Positions 27,067-35,698 are shown, counted from the first letter of the stretch. The stretch is DNA of 64,000 nt from Candidatus Saccharimonadota bacterium (GCA_030528625.1 JAUMYN010000002.1:1-64000), one strand, 5' to 3'. A program made the numbers and translations. Notes: a model not told the origin generated them from the sequence alone.

Positions 27067-27670
27067 TTCTGTCAATGGCTGCCTCCACTTGTGTCCAATC
27101 ATGACACCGCGCCACCAAGTCTGGCAGCTCCTTCGCTCTATTCCATGCATAATCGCCAAAAAGAATCGCGTGACGTCCCTGCTCAGCCACCGCCATGCAG
27201 TGTTTCAGCTGATCATCAATCAGCACATCCGCCCCGATTTGATTTACTAGCTCGGCTTTCGTCATCTTATAGGAGTCATGCCGAACGTCATCCCAGATGC
27301 CAGCAAAATACACCGCGGTACTAGAAAAAATACCAGGAAAGTGCTCTTCAATCCACATCAGAGTATCATGCTTCATCTGCAAACGTCGCGACGTCGCGAT
27401 CATCACATGGTGCTGACCTGATAGGCGCTCCAACACGTCAAACGCCCCCCCTACATGCCCATACTGCCGAGCTGCTGGCGAACGAAAGTACTCTGCCGCT
27501 CGACGCTCTGTCTCCGCTTGGTCGATACGCCACATCTTGGCCCAGTGTTCATCATAGTCATCAACCGTCAGTTTTGTTCCCCAGCGCTGGTTACTAAACG
27601 CCACAAACCCTGCGGCATTCTCTGCTAGAACATCGTCAATGTCAATCGCAATCTTCAATCGCTGAGTCAT
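27053..27670 (-). CDS. HAD-family 5' nucleotidase-like protein, copy 2
   Basis: 205 aa. Motif I DIDDVLAEN (10-18) has the two catalytic Asp; motif II is ATSRR (about 91-95); motif III/IV ADVLIDDQLKH (about 147-157) is present. It resembles 5'(3')-deoxyribonucleotidases (NT5C type). The next gene upstream is a paralogue, and both end with W-T-[EQ]-V-E-A-A-I-[DE]-R-I-A. The start overlaps that gene's stop by 4 bp (ATGA). Confidence 0.85.
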   Translation of the reverse strand: MTQRLKIAIDIDDVLAENAAGFVAFSNQRWGTKLTVDDYDEHWAKMWRIDQAETERRAAEYFRSPAARQYGHVGGAFDVLERLSGQHHVMIATSRRLQMKHDTLMWIEEHFPGIFSSTAVYFAGIWDDVRHDSYKMTKAELVNQIGADVLIDDQLKHCMAVAEQGRHAILFGDYAWNRAKELPDLVARCHDWTQVEAAIDRIANQ

Positions 27671-28299
27671 ACCGCCCCCTTCTCGGTGGCAATTCGCTCA
27701 ATGGCCGCCTCCACTTCTGTCCAGCTGCTTGCCCTTGTTACCCTGGCTATAGGTAAACTATCTCCGCTCCAAGGATACGCACCAAATTGAATCGCCTCTA
27801 GTGATGGAACGTCTTCGACGGCCCGGACGATATGGTGCGGCAAGTCATCAACAAGAACCTGAATCCCCAACTGCTTGCATACCTCACTTTTACTCAAGGT
27901 GCCTAGGTGATGGTTTGTCAGAACAACATCTCGGAACATTCCTTTAAAATGGTTACTGATGAGCGTATCGGTAATGGCTTGCATTGACGCAGAGCGTCCG
28001 GTGATAACATAGAGTGTATGTTGATCGGCTAACCTCCCGATGACTGCTTTTGCTTCTACCGATGGTGCTGCATCGTAGACCGACTTCTCTGAAAGATACA
28101 GCCCATAAATACGCCTTGAAGCCTCTGCCATATCGTCCAAACCCCACAGCGCAGGATCATTTGTATAGCAGGCCGACAACCCTATTTGATTGCCATAGCT
28201 ATCGAATTCGCCATAAACGCGCCTGTACGCATCAACCGTAGGCTGTGCAGTATTCACAATAACATCGTCAAGATCGAAAGCAATCCGTAAATTTCTCAT
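27667..28299 (-). CDS. HAD-family 5' nucleotidase-like protein, copy 1
   Basis: 210 aa. Motif I DLDDVIVNT (8-16), motif II ITGRSAS (about 99-105), motif III/IV VLVDDLPHH (about 148-156). It is a tandem paralogue of the following gene, with about the same length and a shared C-terminal segment. It starts 6 bp past thrS. Likely hydrolyses small phosphate compounds such as nucleotides; substrate unknown. Confidence 0.85.
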   Translation of the reverse strand: MRNLRIAFDLDDVIVNTAQPTVDAYRRVYGEFDSYGNQIGLSACYTNDPALWGLDDMAEASRRIYGLYLSEKSVYDAAPSVEAKAVIGRLADQHTLYVITGRSASMQAITDTLISNHFKGMFRDVVLTNHHLGTLSKSEVCKQLGIQVLVDDLPHHIVRAVEDVPSLEAIQFGAYPWSGDSLPIARVTRASSWTEVEAAIERIATEKGAV

Positions 28300-28304
28300 A
28301 TTAT

Positions 28305-30116
28305 CTATAGTCCCTTCAAGTACTCGGCGAGTTTTTCTAACAACACTTTTTCCTCGCCAGACTGGGTGCGCACGCTCACTTCACCCGCCACGGTGTCCTT
28401 TGGGCCGACGATGAGCTGAACTGGGATTTTGGCCGCGGTCGCTTCGCGAATTTTCTTACCGAGCGACTCGTTGCGGTCATCTGTTGTAAATCTTACTTCA
28501 TTATATTTGACTGGTGTATCCAGCACGACCCCTGATAAAATTGTTGTAATTTTATCTACATATTCCGAAACTTCGTCATTGATAGTCAAAATGCGCACCT
28601 GCTCTGGTGCCGCCCAGAATGGGAACCAACCGCCCGTGTGTTCGATAAAGACACTCATAAAACGCTCAATCGAACCAAGTAAGGCGCAGTGAATCATCAC
28701 AGGTGTTGTAAATTTTCCATCACTTTCAGCGTATTCCAGGCTGAAGCGTTGTGGCTGCACAAAGTCGAGTTGCACCGTCGCTACCTGGTGTTCGCGGCCA
28801 ATCGCGTCCGTTGCCATAAAGTCAATTTTCGGACCATAAAAGGCAGCTTCACCTTCCTGCTCAAAATATTCCAGACCGACTTTTTCAACCGCCGACTTCA
28901 ACTGGTTTTGTGCTGATGTCCACAATGCAGGATCGCCTAAATACGCATCCGAGTCATCCCGATAGCTCAACCGCACCCGGAGTTTCATGTCAATGGTCAT
29001 ATACAATTCACGCGCCGCCGCCAGCAAATTATTTATTTCCTGCTCGATTTGGTCTGGTCGACAAAACACATGACTATCATCCTGCGTTAGTGAACGTACC
29101 CGGCTCAGCCCGCCCAGCTCACCAGTCTTCTCGTCCCGATAGTCAGTCGTCGTTTCCAGATAGCGCACTGGCATGTCACGATAACTACGCGGACGCGAAG
29201 CAAAAATCTGCGTGTGATGCGGGCAGTTCATCGGCTTCAAGGCCATCTCGTCGCTCGTTTCCTGGCTTTTCACCAGGAATAGCTCATCACCAAACTTTGC
29301 CCAGTGACCACTCTTTTCATACAAATCTTTCTTTGTGATATGTGGTGTCCACACTTTTTGAAAGCCATACGCTTGGCGCAGCTGGTTTGAATACTGGGCA
29401 ACAATATCACGCACAATCGTTCCCCGCGGCGTAAACAGCGGCAATCCCACACCGACCAGCTGCGACGTGGTGTACAGATCTAGCTCCCGGCCAAGTTTGC
29501 GGTGATCGCGCTGCTTAGCTAATTCAAGGCGCTCCAGGTAGGCGTCCAGCTCCTCTTGGGTGGCAAAGGCCACACCATACAGTCGCTGCATTTGCGGATT
29601 TTTTTCATTGCCCCGCCAGTAAGCGCCCGCCACCCGAAGCAGTTTAAAAGCACCGACCTCGCGGGTATTTGCTACATGCGGACCGCGACACAAGTCACGA
29701 AACTCGCCATTGGTATAAAATGACACTTCCTCCAGCGCCGCATCGCCATCAGCAATCGTCCCCATCTCGGCTGCATCAAGGTCTTTGGCAGCGGTCGTGC
29801 CGGCGCGCTTCAGGTCGTTCAATAGCTCTTCTTTATATGGCTGCCCTGTTTCTTTGGCCCAAGCAATCGCCTCATCAATATGACACTTGGTACAGACGAA
29901 ATCCTGCCCCTCGGCAATAATCCGCCGCATGGTCTTTTCAATTTTGCCAAACTGCTGCTCGCTGATCTTCGTTTCGCCAAGGTCAATGTCGTAGTAAAAC
30001 CCATTGTCCACCACCGGCCCCACGCCAAACTTGGCATCCGGCCAGAGCCGCTGCACCGCAGCTGCCGTGATGTGCGCCAGGCTATGACGCATCGCATATA
30101 GTTGTTCGTCATTCAT
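28305..30116 (-). CDS. thrS: Threonyl-tRNA synthetase without TGS domain
   Basis: 603 aa. It begins directly with the editing domain (HSLAHITAAAVQRLWP; editing-site HxxxH with DLCRGPH near 142-148), so the usual N-terminal TGS (N1) domain is missing. The class II catalytic domain is complete, with zinc ligands Cys in KPMNCPHH, His in TQDDSHVFC and His in VMIHCALLGS. The anticodon-binding domain spans about 505-603. A -10 box (30124-30129) ends 7 bp before the ATG, so the mRNA should be leaderless. First gene of a seven-gene operon. Confidence 0.96.
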   Translation of the reverse strand: MNDEQLYAMRHSLAHITAAAVQRLWPDAKFGVGPVVDNGFYYDIDLGETKISEQQFGKIEKTMRRIIAEGQDFVCTKCHIDEAIAWAKETGQPYKEELLNDLKRAGTTAAKDLDAAEMGTIADGDAALEEVSFYTNGEFRDLCRGPHVANTREVGAFKLLRVAGAYWRGNEKNPQMQRLYGVAFATQEELDAYLERLELAKQRDHRKLGRELDLYTTSQLVGVGLPLFTPRGTIVRDIVAQYSNQLRQAYGFQKVWTPHITKKDLYEKSGHWAKFGDELFLVKSQETSDEMALKPMNCPHHTQIFASRPRSYRDMPVRYLETTTDYRDEKTGELGGLSRVRSLTQDDSHVFCRPDQIEQEINNLLAAARELYMTIDMKLRVRLSYRDDSDAYLGDPALWTSAQNQLKSAVEKVGLEYFEQEGEAAFYGPKIDFMATDAIGREHQVATVQLDFVQPQRFSLEYAESDGKFTTPVMIHCALLGSIERFMSVFIEHTGGWFPFWAAPEQVRILTINDEVSEYVDKITTILSGVVLDTPVKYNEVRFTTDDRNESLGKKIREATAAKIPVQLIVGPKDTVAGEVSVRTQSGEEKVLLEKLAEYLKGL

Positions 30117-30123
30117 GAGGTTT

Positions 30124-30129
30124 ATTATA
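30124..30129 (-). promoter_or_regulatory. Extended -10 of thrS (leaderless)
   Basis: TGC-TATAAT on the minus strand, 7 bp before the thrS ATG. It is divergent from and close to the tRNA-Val promoter. Confidence 0.65.
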
Positions 30130-30138
30130 GCACGAATG

Positions 30139-30167
30139 TTGCAATCTCCCCCTGTTCTTGGTACAAT
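30139..30167 (+). promoter_or_regulatory. tRNA-Val (GAC) promoter
   Basis: -35 TTGCAA (30139-30144), 17-bp spacer, -10 TACAAT (30162-30167) on the plus strand, 13 bp before the tRNA. Confidence 0.75.
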
Positions 30168-30180
30168 AAAAAAGGTTTAC

Positions 30181-30257
30181 GGGCGATTAGCTCATTTGGC
30201 TAGAGCGCAGCATTGACGTTGCTGAGGTGATAGGTTCGAATCCTATATCGCCCACCA
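30181..30257 (+). tRNA. tRNA-Val (GAC)
   Basis: 77 nt with encoded CCA. Acceptor stem GGGCGAT/ATCGCCC; anticodon stem CAGCA/TGCTG with loop TTGACGT, anticodon GAC. With tRNA-Val (UAC) at 3964-4040 the window covers both valine anticodon types. A CDS starts 33 bp downstream. Confidence 0.97.
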
Positions 30258-30290
30258 AATGGTATTTTTACGAAATACTATAGATTGCTT

Positions 30291-30992
30291 ATGACCTACG
30301 GTATTATCTTCATCTCAGGGGCGGGACTAGACAGTTGGATTTGGGATGACGTTATCAGCGAACTAGATATGCAATCGATTGTAGCCGATTTCTCGATCGT
30401 TCGTAACAATAAAGGCGCTTCACTCGGCAATTATGTCAATGCGGCCGCCGAAAGTATCGAGCAGCTCAAAACCGACAAAATCATCATTGTAGCGCACTCC
30501 ATTGGCGGGGTTGTCGGGGTAGAACTGGCTCGCCAGCTTGTCGGCAACCGCGTGGCTGGGTTTGTCGGTATCAGCGCAACCGTGCCGAATCCGAACGGAA
30601 ACTTTTTCTCATGCTTGCCGTTCCTACAAAAAGTCATTATGCCCATCATTGTCAAGCTGGCTGGCACAAAACCACCCGAAAGTGCTATTCGCAACGGTCT
30701 AGCGAGCGGCTTACAGGGTGAAAGTGTTGACAGGCTCGTTAGCTCCTTCCAGCCTGAAGCAAGGGGACTATACTATGACAAAACCTCTTCTACGGACTAC
30801 CCTGCCATACCATACCGCTATATTCGCACCACAGAAGACACGGAGTTGCCAGTTGCCGTGCAGGATACGATCATCAAGCGATTACCAAATGTTGCAGTAC
30901 GCGACATCGCGAGCGGGCATTTGCCTATGTTATCACATGCTGACGAAGTTGCAGCGACTGTCAGAGAGTTTGTCCGTAGTTTGGACACATAA
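30291..30992 (+). CDS. Alpha/beta hydrolase
   Basis: About 233 aa from ATG 30291 (MTYGIIFISGAGLDSWIWDDV); a TTG two codons earlier is less likely. It has the nucleophile elbow AHSIGG near residue 69 and a catalytic-type His near the C-terminus (ASGHLPML). The oxyanion region is SGAGLDSW. Substrate unknown (esterase or lipase-like). TACTAT (30276-30281) lies 9 bp before the ATG. It follows tRNA-Val, so it may be expressed from its own near-leaderless start or with the tRNA. Confidence 0.85.
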   Translation: MTYGIIFISGAGLDSWIWDDVISELDMQSIVADFSIVRNNKGASLGNYVNAAAESIEQLKTDKIIIVAHSIGGVVGVELARQLVGNRVAGFVGISATVPNPNGNFFSCLPFLQKVIMPIIVKLAGTKPPESAIRNGLASGLQGESVDRLVSSFQPEARGLYYDKTSSTDYPAIPYRYIRTTEDTELPVAVQDTIIKRLPNVAVRDIASGHLPMLSHADEVAATVREFVRSLDT

Positions 30993-31092
30993 ACACTACT
31001 CTTACCTAGCGTAGGCACACTAAGGTAAGTATATTCTGCACCCGCTCTACCAATACCCAGCTGGCACCTTCAGTGCTAAACTAGTAGGTTCA

Positions 31093-31113
31093 GGCGCAAG
31101 GCGCCCGTTTTTT
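31093..31113 (+). terminator. Terminator after the alpha/beta hydrolase
   Basis: GGCGC/GCGCC with a 3-nt loop, followed by CGTTTTTT. It lies about 100 bp past the hydrolase stop. Confidence 0.75.
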
Positions 31114-31212
31114 ATATCCTATAGCAACCCGCAGATTGTACTTTTATACGTCACTACTAATCCCCCGCCTCGATTACCCGCCTTGCGATATTCTCCCTCC
31201 TTTTCTGTTCGC

Positions 31213-31241
31213 TTGACTTTTATATTGAAGTATGCTACCAT
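31213..31241 (+). promoter_or_regulatory. Promoter of the 46-aa protein (leaderless)
   Basis: -35 TTGACT (31213-31218), 17-bp spacer, extended -10 TGC-TACCAT (hexamer 31236-31241). The ATG follows after 7 bp. Confidence 0.75.
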
Positions 31242-31248
31242 AAGAAAC

Positions 31249-31389
31249 ATGGATCATCATCCCACGTCAACCACCCAAAAGAAAGCTGCCTCGCTGCTTA
31301 GCCAGGTGACGCTTCATTTTGAGTACGACAAGAAAATTACCGAGGTGCGTGCCAATCTGCATGCCAAGCGATCACAGAACACCAAATAA
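31249..31389 (+). CDS. Small soluble protein, 46 aa, unknown function
   Basis: 46 aa, starting MDHHPTSTTQKKAASLLSQV and rich in charged residues towards the C-terminus (FEYDKKITEVRANLHAKRS). It is probably helical. A full promoter places transcription start at the ATG and a hairpin terminator lies about 50 bp after the stop, so it looks like a real single-gene unit despite its size. I recognise no domain. Confidence 0.65.
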   Translation: MDHHPTSTTQKKAASLLSQVTLHFEYDKKITEVRANLHAKRSQNTK

Positions 31390-31440
31390 GCGCCCCTTAC
31401 TGCTCATCGCACCACTCGGACTCCCATCCTGCTTTTCATA

Positions 31441-31462
31441 CCCCGCATTATGGCGGGGCTTT
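31441..31462 (+). terminator. Terminator after the 46-aa gene
   Basis: CCCCGC/GCGGGG with a 6-nt loop, followed by CTTTG. The T-tract is weak. Confidence 0.55.
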
Positions 31463-31528
31463 GCTATCCACAGCGCATTATTGAGTTTTCCACTAGCTTT
31501 TTTGCTAGCGGTATGTCAATATGTAGAT

Positions 31529-32029
31529 ATGATTTGTCCTAATTGTTTTCACACCAAAACCACCGTCACCAATTCCCGCGGGAACAAAACCCGCGCCGCA
31601 ACCTGGCGGCGGCGACGCTGCGCCCACTGCCAGACAGACTTCACGACATACGAACTACCTTCGCTAGATAACCAACCAGTACTCGGAAGAGACCGAGAGC
31701 AGCGGTCCTTTTGTCTTGGTAAACTAATAGTTAGCATCAGCCGCTGCTTTCAGCATGATCCCGATAGGGCTGGCGCTGCCAGCTATCACCTTGCCCAAAC
31801 CATTGAGCAACACCTTATTCTCCAAACACCCAACCCATCAGTCGACGACATTGCTGCCATCACCCATACAACCCTGCAGCGCTACGACGCGGTAGCAGCC
31901 ATTCAGTACGCCGCCCAGCACAACCTGCTCATGCTCAGCGGCCGACGACGCCCCGGCCGCCCCTCGCTTAACTACTCGCGCCGCGCTTCTTCGCCGGCGG
32001 ACGCGTCGTCACCACGGCTTTTTCCGTAA
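31529..32029 (+). CDS. nrdR: NrdR-like ribonucleotide reductase repressor
   Basis: 166 aa from ATG 31529. The N-terminal zinc ribbon has Cys3, Cys6, Cys31 and Cys34 (MICPNC..RRRRCAHC) and the NrdR pattern FTTYE. An ATP-cone-like domain follows (VLGRDREQRSFCLGKLIVSISRCF). NrdR represses ribonucleotide reductase genes when dATP is abundant; none are in the window. The basic tail (SGRRRPGRPSLNYSRRASS) is longer than usual, and its last 62 bp overlap the end of the convergent glycosyltransferase gene. No clear binding site precedes the ATG. Confidence 0.88.
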   Translation: MICPNCFHTKTTVTNSRGNKTRAATWRRRRCAHCQTDFTTYELPSLDNQPVLGRDREQRSFCLGKLIVSISRCFQHDPDRAGAASYHLAQTIEQHLILQTPNPSVDDIAAITHTTLQRYDAVAAIQYAAQHNLLMLSGRRRPGRPSLNYSRRASSPADASSPRLFP

Positions 32030-33623
32030 CATCGAATTTGTCCAAATACTTTCCGAGCAGCAACCGAGTTTGTGAATTATACGCTGCCATGGAGCTATAG
32101 ACAATGGCAGTAACTGGCATCAGCAACCACTGTAGCACCATCCAGATCGTACGCCGTCGCGTGTAGCGGGCTGGACGAGGCGGCAGCAGCTTAAACGATG
32201 TAAAGATCGCAATCGCTAGGCCAATTAGACCAATACGCTGCAAGAGACTGACGGTATCGGGCAACTGATAGGCCGCCACGCTCCGCGCCGCCTCGGCGTT
32301 CACCAGTAGCGGCACCCAGCCGCCAAAGGCCACCAAAATCGCTACACAGGACAGTGTTACATGTCCATCAAGCAGCCTGACAAAGCGCGCCAATCCACCC
32401 CAGAACGGCACTGTACGCTGACGAGAAAAAATCCGCGTACCCACATAGGCGACATCAGATGCTCCGTAGGCCCAGCGCCGCAGTTGGATAAACTGAGCTT
32501 TGAGCGTCCGTATATAACCGCCAGCCAGCACGGCGTCCTGGTAGATTGGCACGTGCAATGGCACAACCTCATAATCACCCTTAAAATGAAAATAGCTGCG
32601 CCAGTACTGGTGCCCGTCTTCAACAATAGTGCGCACCGACCAAAAATCCATCTCGATCAGGGCGTCCATCGGCTGGGCGTGCGAAGCAAAATTACGTAAT
32701 GAGTGCGGCCGCATGGAGCTGATGATGTTCCAGAATGAATTACCGGTGGCCACCACGCGCATCGGTGCTGGCACATCCCAAATATTATTAGTAAACAGGC
32801 AGACTGGCTGATAGGACAAACGCCGCCGATCTTCGCGCACGATATATTCATAGGTCAGATAGTCGAAATACGTCGGATGCGGCTTGTTGTCGCAGTCCAT
32901 AGTGGTCACAATTACTTGCCGAGGATCAATCCGCTGCTCGGCTAAATAGCGCTGTAGCCAGCGTCCAGCATAGGTAATATTGCCGCCTTTGCCAATCACT
33001 TCATGAGGAATATTTTTCGGATGCTCCACGATATGAAAGGAGTGAAATTCCTTGCGATAGCGACGCTGTAGCTGCTGAGCAGTCCGACGCATCGCCTCGC
33101 CGCCCCGCTCCTCGTACGCAAATACGATAATCAGGCGCTGGCGGTCATAGGTGGTCTCAAGCACCGAGCGCAGCGCTGGTTCAATCACCTCAATGCCTTC
33201 GTTGTAGGCCGGCATAATCAGCGCATTATAGACCTCAGAAGGACGAGGATAAGTACCCGGTGCCGCCGTAGCCAGAGTGCGCAGATTTTCCATATGCTCA
33301 GCAAAACCAAGCTCCGCTGATGGCTGCTTGCTGTACCGCTGGTAGGCCTCGGCTGGCGACTCCAGATCCGACAGACGAGCCGCCCAGTCCAACTGACAGG
33401 CCTGCTGCATGATTCCTCGACCGCGCACCATATGATAGGTGATACCAACAACCTTAACCAGCATTGACAGAATAACAATCAGTAGATAGACCGCTGCCGC
33501 CACCGGACTAAAGATTGACAGTACCACCAAAAGAACAATGGCGCCGTAGCTCAGCAGGGCCGGTAGCATTTCAAAAAATCGATATAACGGGGTACGCTTA
33601 CCGAGAGGAATTTCCAAATCCAT
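31968..33623 (-). CDS. Membrane glycosyltransferase family 2
   Basis: About 551 aa from ATG 33623, with GGGGCG before it. Two membrane helices (about 20-65) precede a GT-A domain with MPAYNEG (near 140), TTMDCDNKPH (DxD-type metal site, near 242) and a QxxRW-type motif (QLRRWAYG, near 382). Three or four more helices follow (about 410-510). This layout is typical of processive or envelope polysaccharide synthases. Product unknown. It follows a small membrane protein gene by 7 bp and overlaps nrdR at its 3' end. Confidence 0.87.
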   Translation of the reverse strand: MDLEIPLGKRTPLYRFFEMLPALLSYGAIVLLVVLSIFSPVAAAVYLLIVILSMLVKVVGITYHMVRGRGIMQQACQLDWAARLSDLESPAEAYQRYSKQPSAELGFAEHMENLRTLATAAPGTYPRPSEVYNALIMPAYNEGIEVIEPALRSVLETTYDRQRLIIVFAYEERGGEAMRRTAQQLQRRYRKEFHSFHIVEHPKNIPHEVIGKGGNITYAGRWLQRYLAEQRIDPRQVIVTTMDCDNKPHPTYFDYLTYEYIVREDRRRLSYQPVCLFTNNIWDVPAPMRVVATGNSFWNIISSMRPHSLRNFASHAQPMDALIEMDFWSVRTIVEDGHQYWRSYFHFKGDYEVVPLHVPIYQDAVLAGGYIRTLKAQFIQLRRWAYGASDVAYVGTRIFSRQRTVPFWGGLARFVRLLDGHVTLSCVAILVAFGGWVPLLVNAEAARSVAAYQLPDTVSLLQRIGLIGLAIAIFTSFKLLPPRPARYTRRRTIWMVLQWLLMPVTAIVYSSMAAYNSQTRLLLGKYLDKFDVTEKAVVTTRPPAKKRGASS

Positions 33624-33630
33624 TGCGCCC

Positions 33631-34008
33631 CTACCCCAGTGCCGCAATGCTGATTATTGAACGAGCAAACAGATAGACAATCGCAATAATACCGAGAGTG
33701 AGCCATAGCAATGCCAGTGCCAATCCGCGGCGCTCTAGGCTCAATAGCTTGGCGCTCATGGCGGCATGACCGAGCAGTATAACGATAACCAGAGCGCCAT
33801 ACGACCACAGCGTATACCAATAATTACGATAAAACCCAGTAATACCAAAAGAACTGTACTGCGTCACCACCTGCGTCTCTTTTGGTTCGATGCTCACCCC
33901 TATCAGAAGCAGTACAACAAGGGTGGCCACTAGGTTCGCTAGCAGCAAACCGACCATCCAGCGGTCGGCCAACACCTGTTTAGCGAGTGGTAATAGCCGT
34001 TGTTTCAT
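33631..34008 (-). CDS. Small membrane protein upstream of the glycosyltransferase
   Basis: About 125 aa from ATG 34008, with three hydrophobic segments (about residues 18-40, 65-85 and 95-120) and a polar loop (SIEPKETQVVTQYSS). I recognise no family. The ATG lies 14 bp past the CCA end of tRNA-Thr with no binding site, so its mRNA may arise by tRNA 3' processing. Probably works with the glycosyltransferase. Confidence 0.7.
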   Translation of the reverse strand: MKQRLLPLAKQVLADRWMVGLLLANLVATLVVLLLIGVSIEPKETQVVTQYSSFGITGFYRNYWYTLWSYGALVIVILLGHAAMSAKLLSLERRGLALALLWLTLGIIAIVYLFARSIISIAALG

Positions 34009-34022
34009 CAATAATCAACCTA

Positions 34023-34098
34023 TGGAGCCGCTGACCGGACTTGAACCGGTGGCCTACGCTTTACGAAAGCGCCGCTCTACCAACTGAGCTACAGCGGC
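34023..34098 (-). tRNA. tRNA-Thr (CGU)
   Basis: 76 nt with encoded CCA. Acceptor stem GCCGCTG/CAGCGGC with discriminator T; anticodon loop TTCGTAA gives CGT. It stands directly before the small membrane protein gene. Confidence 0.96.
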
Positions 34099-34103
34099 AA
34101 GCT

Positions 34104-34135
34104 CCCCTCATAGAATTATAACAAATTATGAGGGG
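34104..34135. repeat. Inverted repeat across the tRNA-Thr promoter
   Basis: CCCCTCAT (34104-34111) and ATGAGGGG (34128-34135), perfect 8-bp arms around the -10 box. It could be an operator, or part of a terminator on the plus strand where TTTTC follows. Confidence 0.45.
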
Positions 34136-34142
34136 TTTTCAA
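34115..34142 (-). promoter_or_regulatory. tRNA-Thr promoter
   Basis: -35 TTGAAA (34137-34142), 16-bp spacer, -10 TATAAT (34115-34120) on the minus strand. Confidence 0.75.
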
Positions 34143-34173
34143 CCTCTCAGGTGGCCGGGCAGATGCCGGCTCG

Positions 34174-35184
34174 CTAGCCTTCGACCTTGACGTAATAGTG
34201 AATCTTGCCGTCATTTTTTAGCGATCCGACCATTTCCTGGAGCGTCGTTAGCGGCACCCGTATGTACGAATAGGTGACAGAGGTCGCGTCGCTGGAATGC
34301 AGCCGGATGAAGTAGTAGCCATCACCGGCTAGGGTTTTCGTGGCACCAGACACCTGACCGGGCTTTAGAGCGCTCGCAGCCAGACTAAGTCCGCCATCGG
34401 CATTGTCCTTGCCAACCGTCTCTGGAGCAACAAACTGCACTTTTTGACCGAGCTCTTCGGCAATCGCCTCCAGACCCTTCCCTTTACCAAGCAGCGATGA
34501 TACCGTAGCAGAGGTGTCGGCTGCTGTCTGATCAACACTAAACGCTACTGCTTGGCGCAGCAAGGCTGCTTGCATCACTTCGCGCAATTCGTCCATCGAC
34601 CAGCCGAGGTGCTGCCGCACCACATCTTCGTATCCCTGAGCCGACAGCCCGCTTTCTTGACGCTTCTGTTCAATCGCCGCCACCACCTGGTCGCGGCCAA
34701 CTCGCAAATCCCTCTCTCGAGCTAGTTTGCGCACATAGGCGTCCTCAACCGCCCGCGTCATGGCTTGCTGGCGCTGAAAAGCCGCCTTATCAGCCGCCGT
34801 ATCTACCCGCCCCTGACTTTCCTGAATGGCCATTGTGCTACGGTGGTAAAGTAAATAGTCACTGTAGCGCACTGCTTCACCATCCACCTTTCCAGCTGGT
34901 AGAGGCAAGAAGCGCGTAATGCGATAAGCTATGTCGCCAGTGTCTCGCCATACGTAGAGCTGTAGCCATACCAACAGCCCGGCAAGAAACAGGACGATAG
35001 CCGAGATAATTACCGTGTTCCAAATAAGTCGATGTTTGGTGTACTGCAAGGGATATTTGTGCTTGCGGCCACCCGCCAAGATCTTTTCGCGATGCTCAGC
35101 TACCGTGTCATTGGTGATGCGTACCGGCAACTGCTTGGCTGCGTTGGCCTTTTTGGTGCGCGCCTTATACAGCTTCCGAATCAT
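34174..35184 (-). CDS. Membrane-anchored SurA/PpiC-like chaperone
   Basis: 336 aa. A basic N-terminus (about 50 residues) precedes one membrane helix (about 54-76). Residues about 110-215 resemble the SurA N-terminal helical domain (RAVEDAYVRKLARERDL...QVVAAIEQKRQESGLSAQGYEDVVRQHLGW). A degenerate parvulin-like region follows (about 225-330). Likely an extracytoplasmic folding factor; prolyl isomerase activity is uncertain. The start overlaps the end of the PH-domain gene by 20 bp. Confidence 0.78.
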   Translation of the reverse strand: MIRKLYKARTKKANAAKQLPVRITNDTVAEHREKILAGGRKHKYPLQYTKHRLIWNTVIISAIVLFLAGLLVWLQLYVWRDTGDIAYRITRFLPLPAGKVDGEAVRYSDYLLYHRSTMAIQESQGRVDTAADKAAFQRQQAMTRAVEDAYVRKLARERDLRVGRDQVVAAIEQKRQESGLSAQGYEDVVRQHLGWSMDELREVMQAALLRQAVAFSVDQTAADTSATVSSLLGKGKGLEAIAEELGQKVQFVAPETVGKDNADGGLSLAASALKPGQVSGATKTLAGDGYYFIRLHSSDATSVTYSYIRVPLTTLQEMVGSLKNDGKIHYYVKVEG

Positions 35185-35698
35185 GATGTTCGCTCCTTTT
35201 GTCTACCTGTTCAACAGCGTCCTGTAATTTGTTATAAATCTCGTCAGGGTGTTCGACGTTCTTGATGACCAGATCACCCACGAAGGTCTGGATCACTACT
35301 GTACCAAAATGAAACACTTCGCCGAAAAAACCCGGTACATTATAGCTGATATTCTGAATTTTGGCTAGCCGCAGCTCAACCACATCCTTACCGAAAAAAC
35401 CACGCTGCGTGATCTGGCGGATTCGCTGATCGGTAACGATATAATATGTGTAAAACCACATCAGGAAATGATAGATGAATAGCACCAGCCCGAGCGCAAA
35501 ACTACCAACAAAGATCCACAACAGCTCGATATTGTCCTGCCATATCAAAAACGGCAATGCGCCCAGCGCCATCGGCACCACTAATAAATAGAATCCTTTG
35601 CGCATGGCGATAATGTGCCGTCGAAACACGAATAGCAACACCTCGCCATCGCGCTGGCCATCAAAAGCGGTATCCGATGCTGCTGTTCGTTTCATCAT
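35165..35698 (-). CDS. Membrane protein with bacterial PH domain (YdbS/DUF304-like)
   Basis: About 177 aa. Two membrane helices (about 35-80) lie before a bPH_2-type domain, recognisable by YYIVTDQRIRQITQRGFFGKDVVELRLAKIQNI, given here in short: TDQRIRQ and IQNISYN. The frame starts at 35704 inside the CCA of tRNA-Arg, so the ATG at 35698 or 35695 is more likely. Such proteins are common membrane components of unknown role. Confidence 0.82.
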   Translation of the reverse strand: MMKRTAASDTAFDGQRDGEVLLFVFRRHIIAMRKGFYLLVVPMALGALPFLIWQDNIELLWIFVGSFALGLVLFIYHFLMWFYTYYIVTDQRIRQITQRGFFGKDVVELRLAKIQNISYNVPGFFGEVFHFGTVVIQTFVGDLVIKNVEHPDEIYNKLQDAVEQVDKRSEHHDSEAV

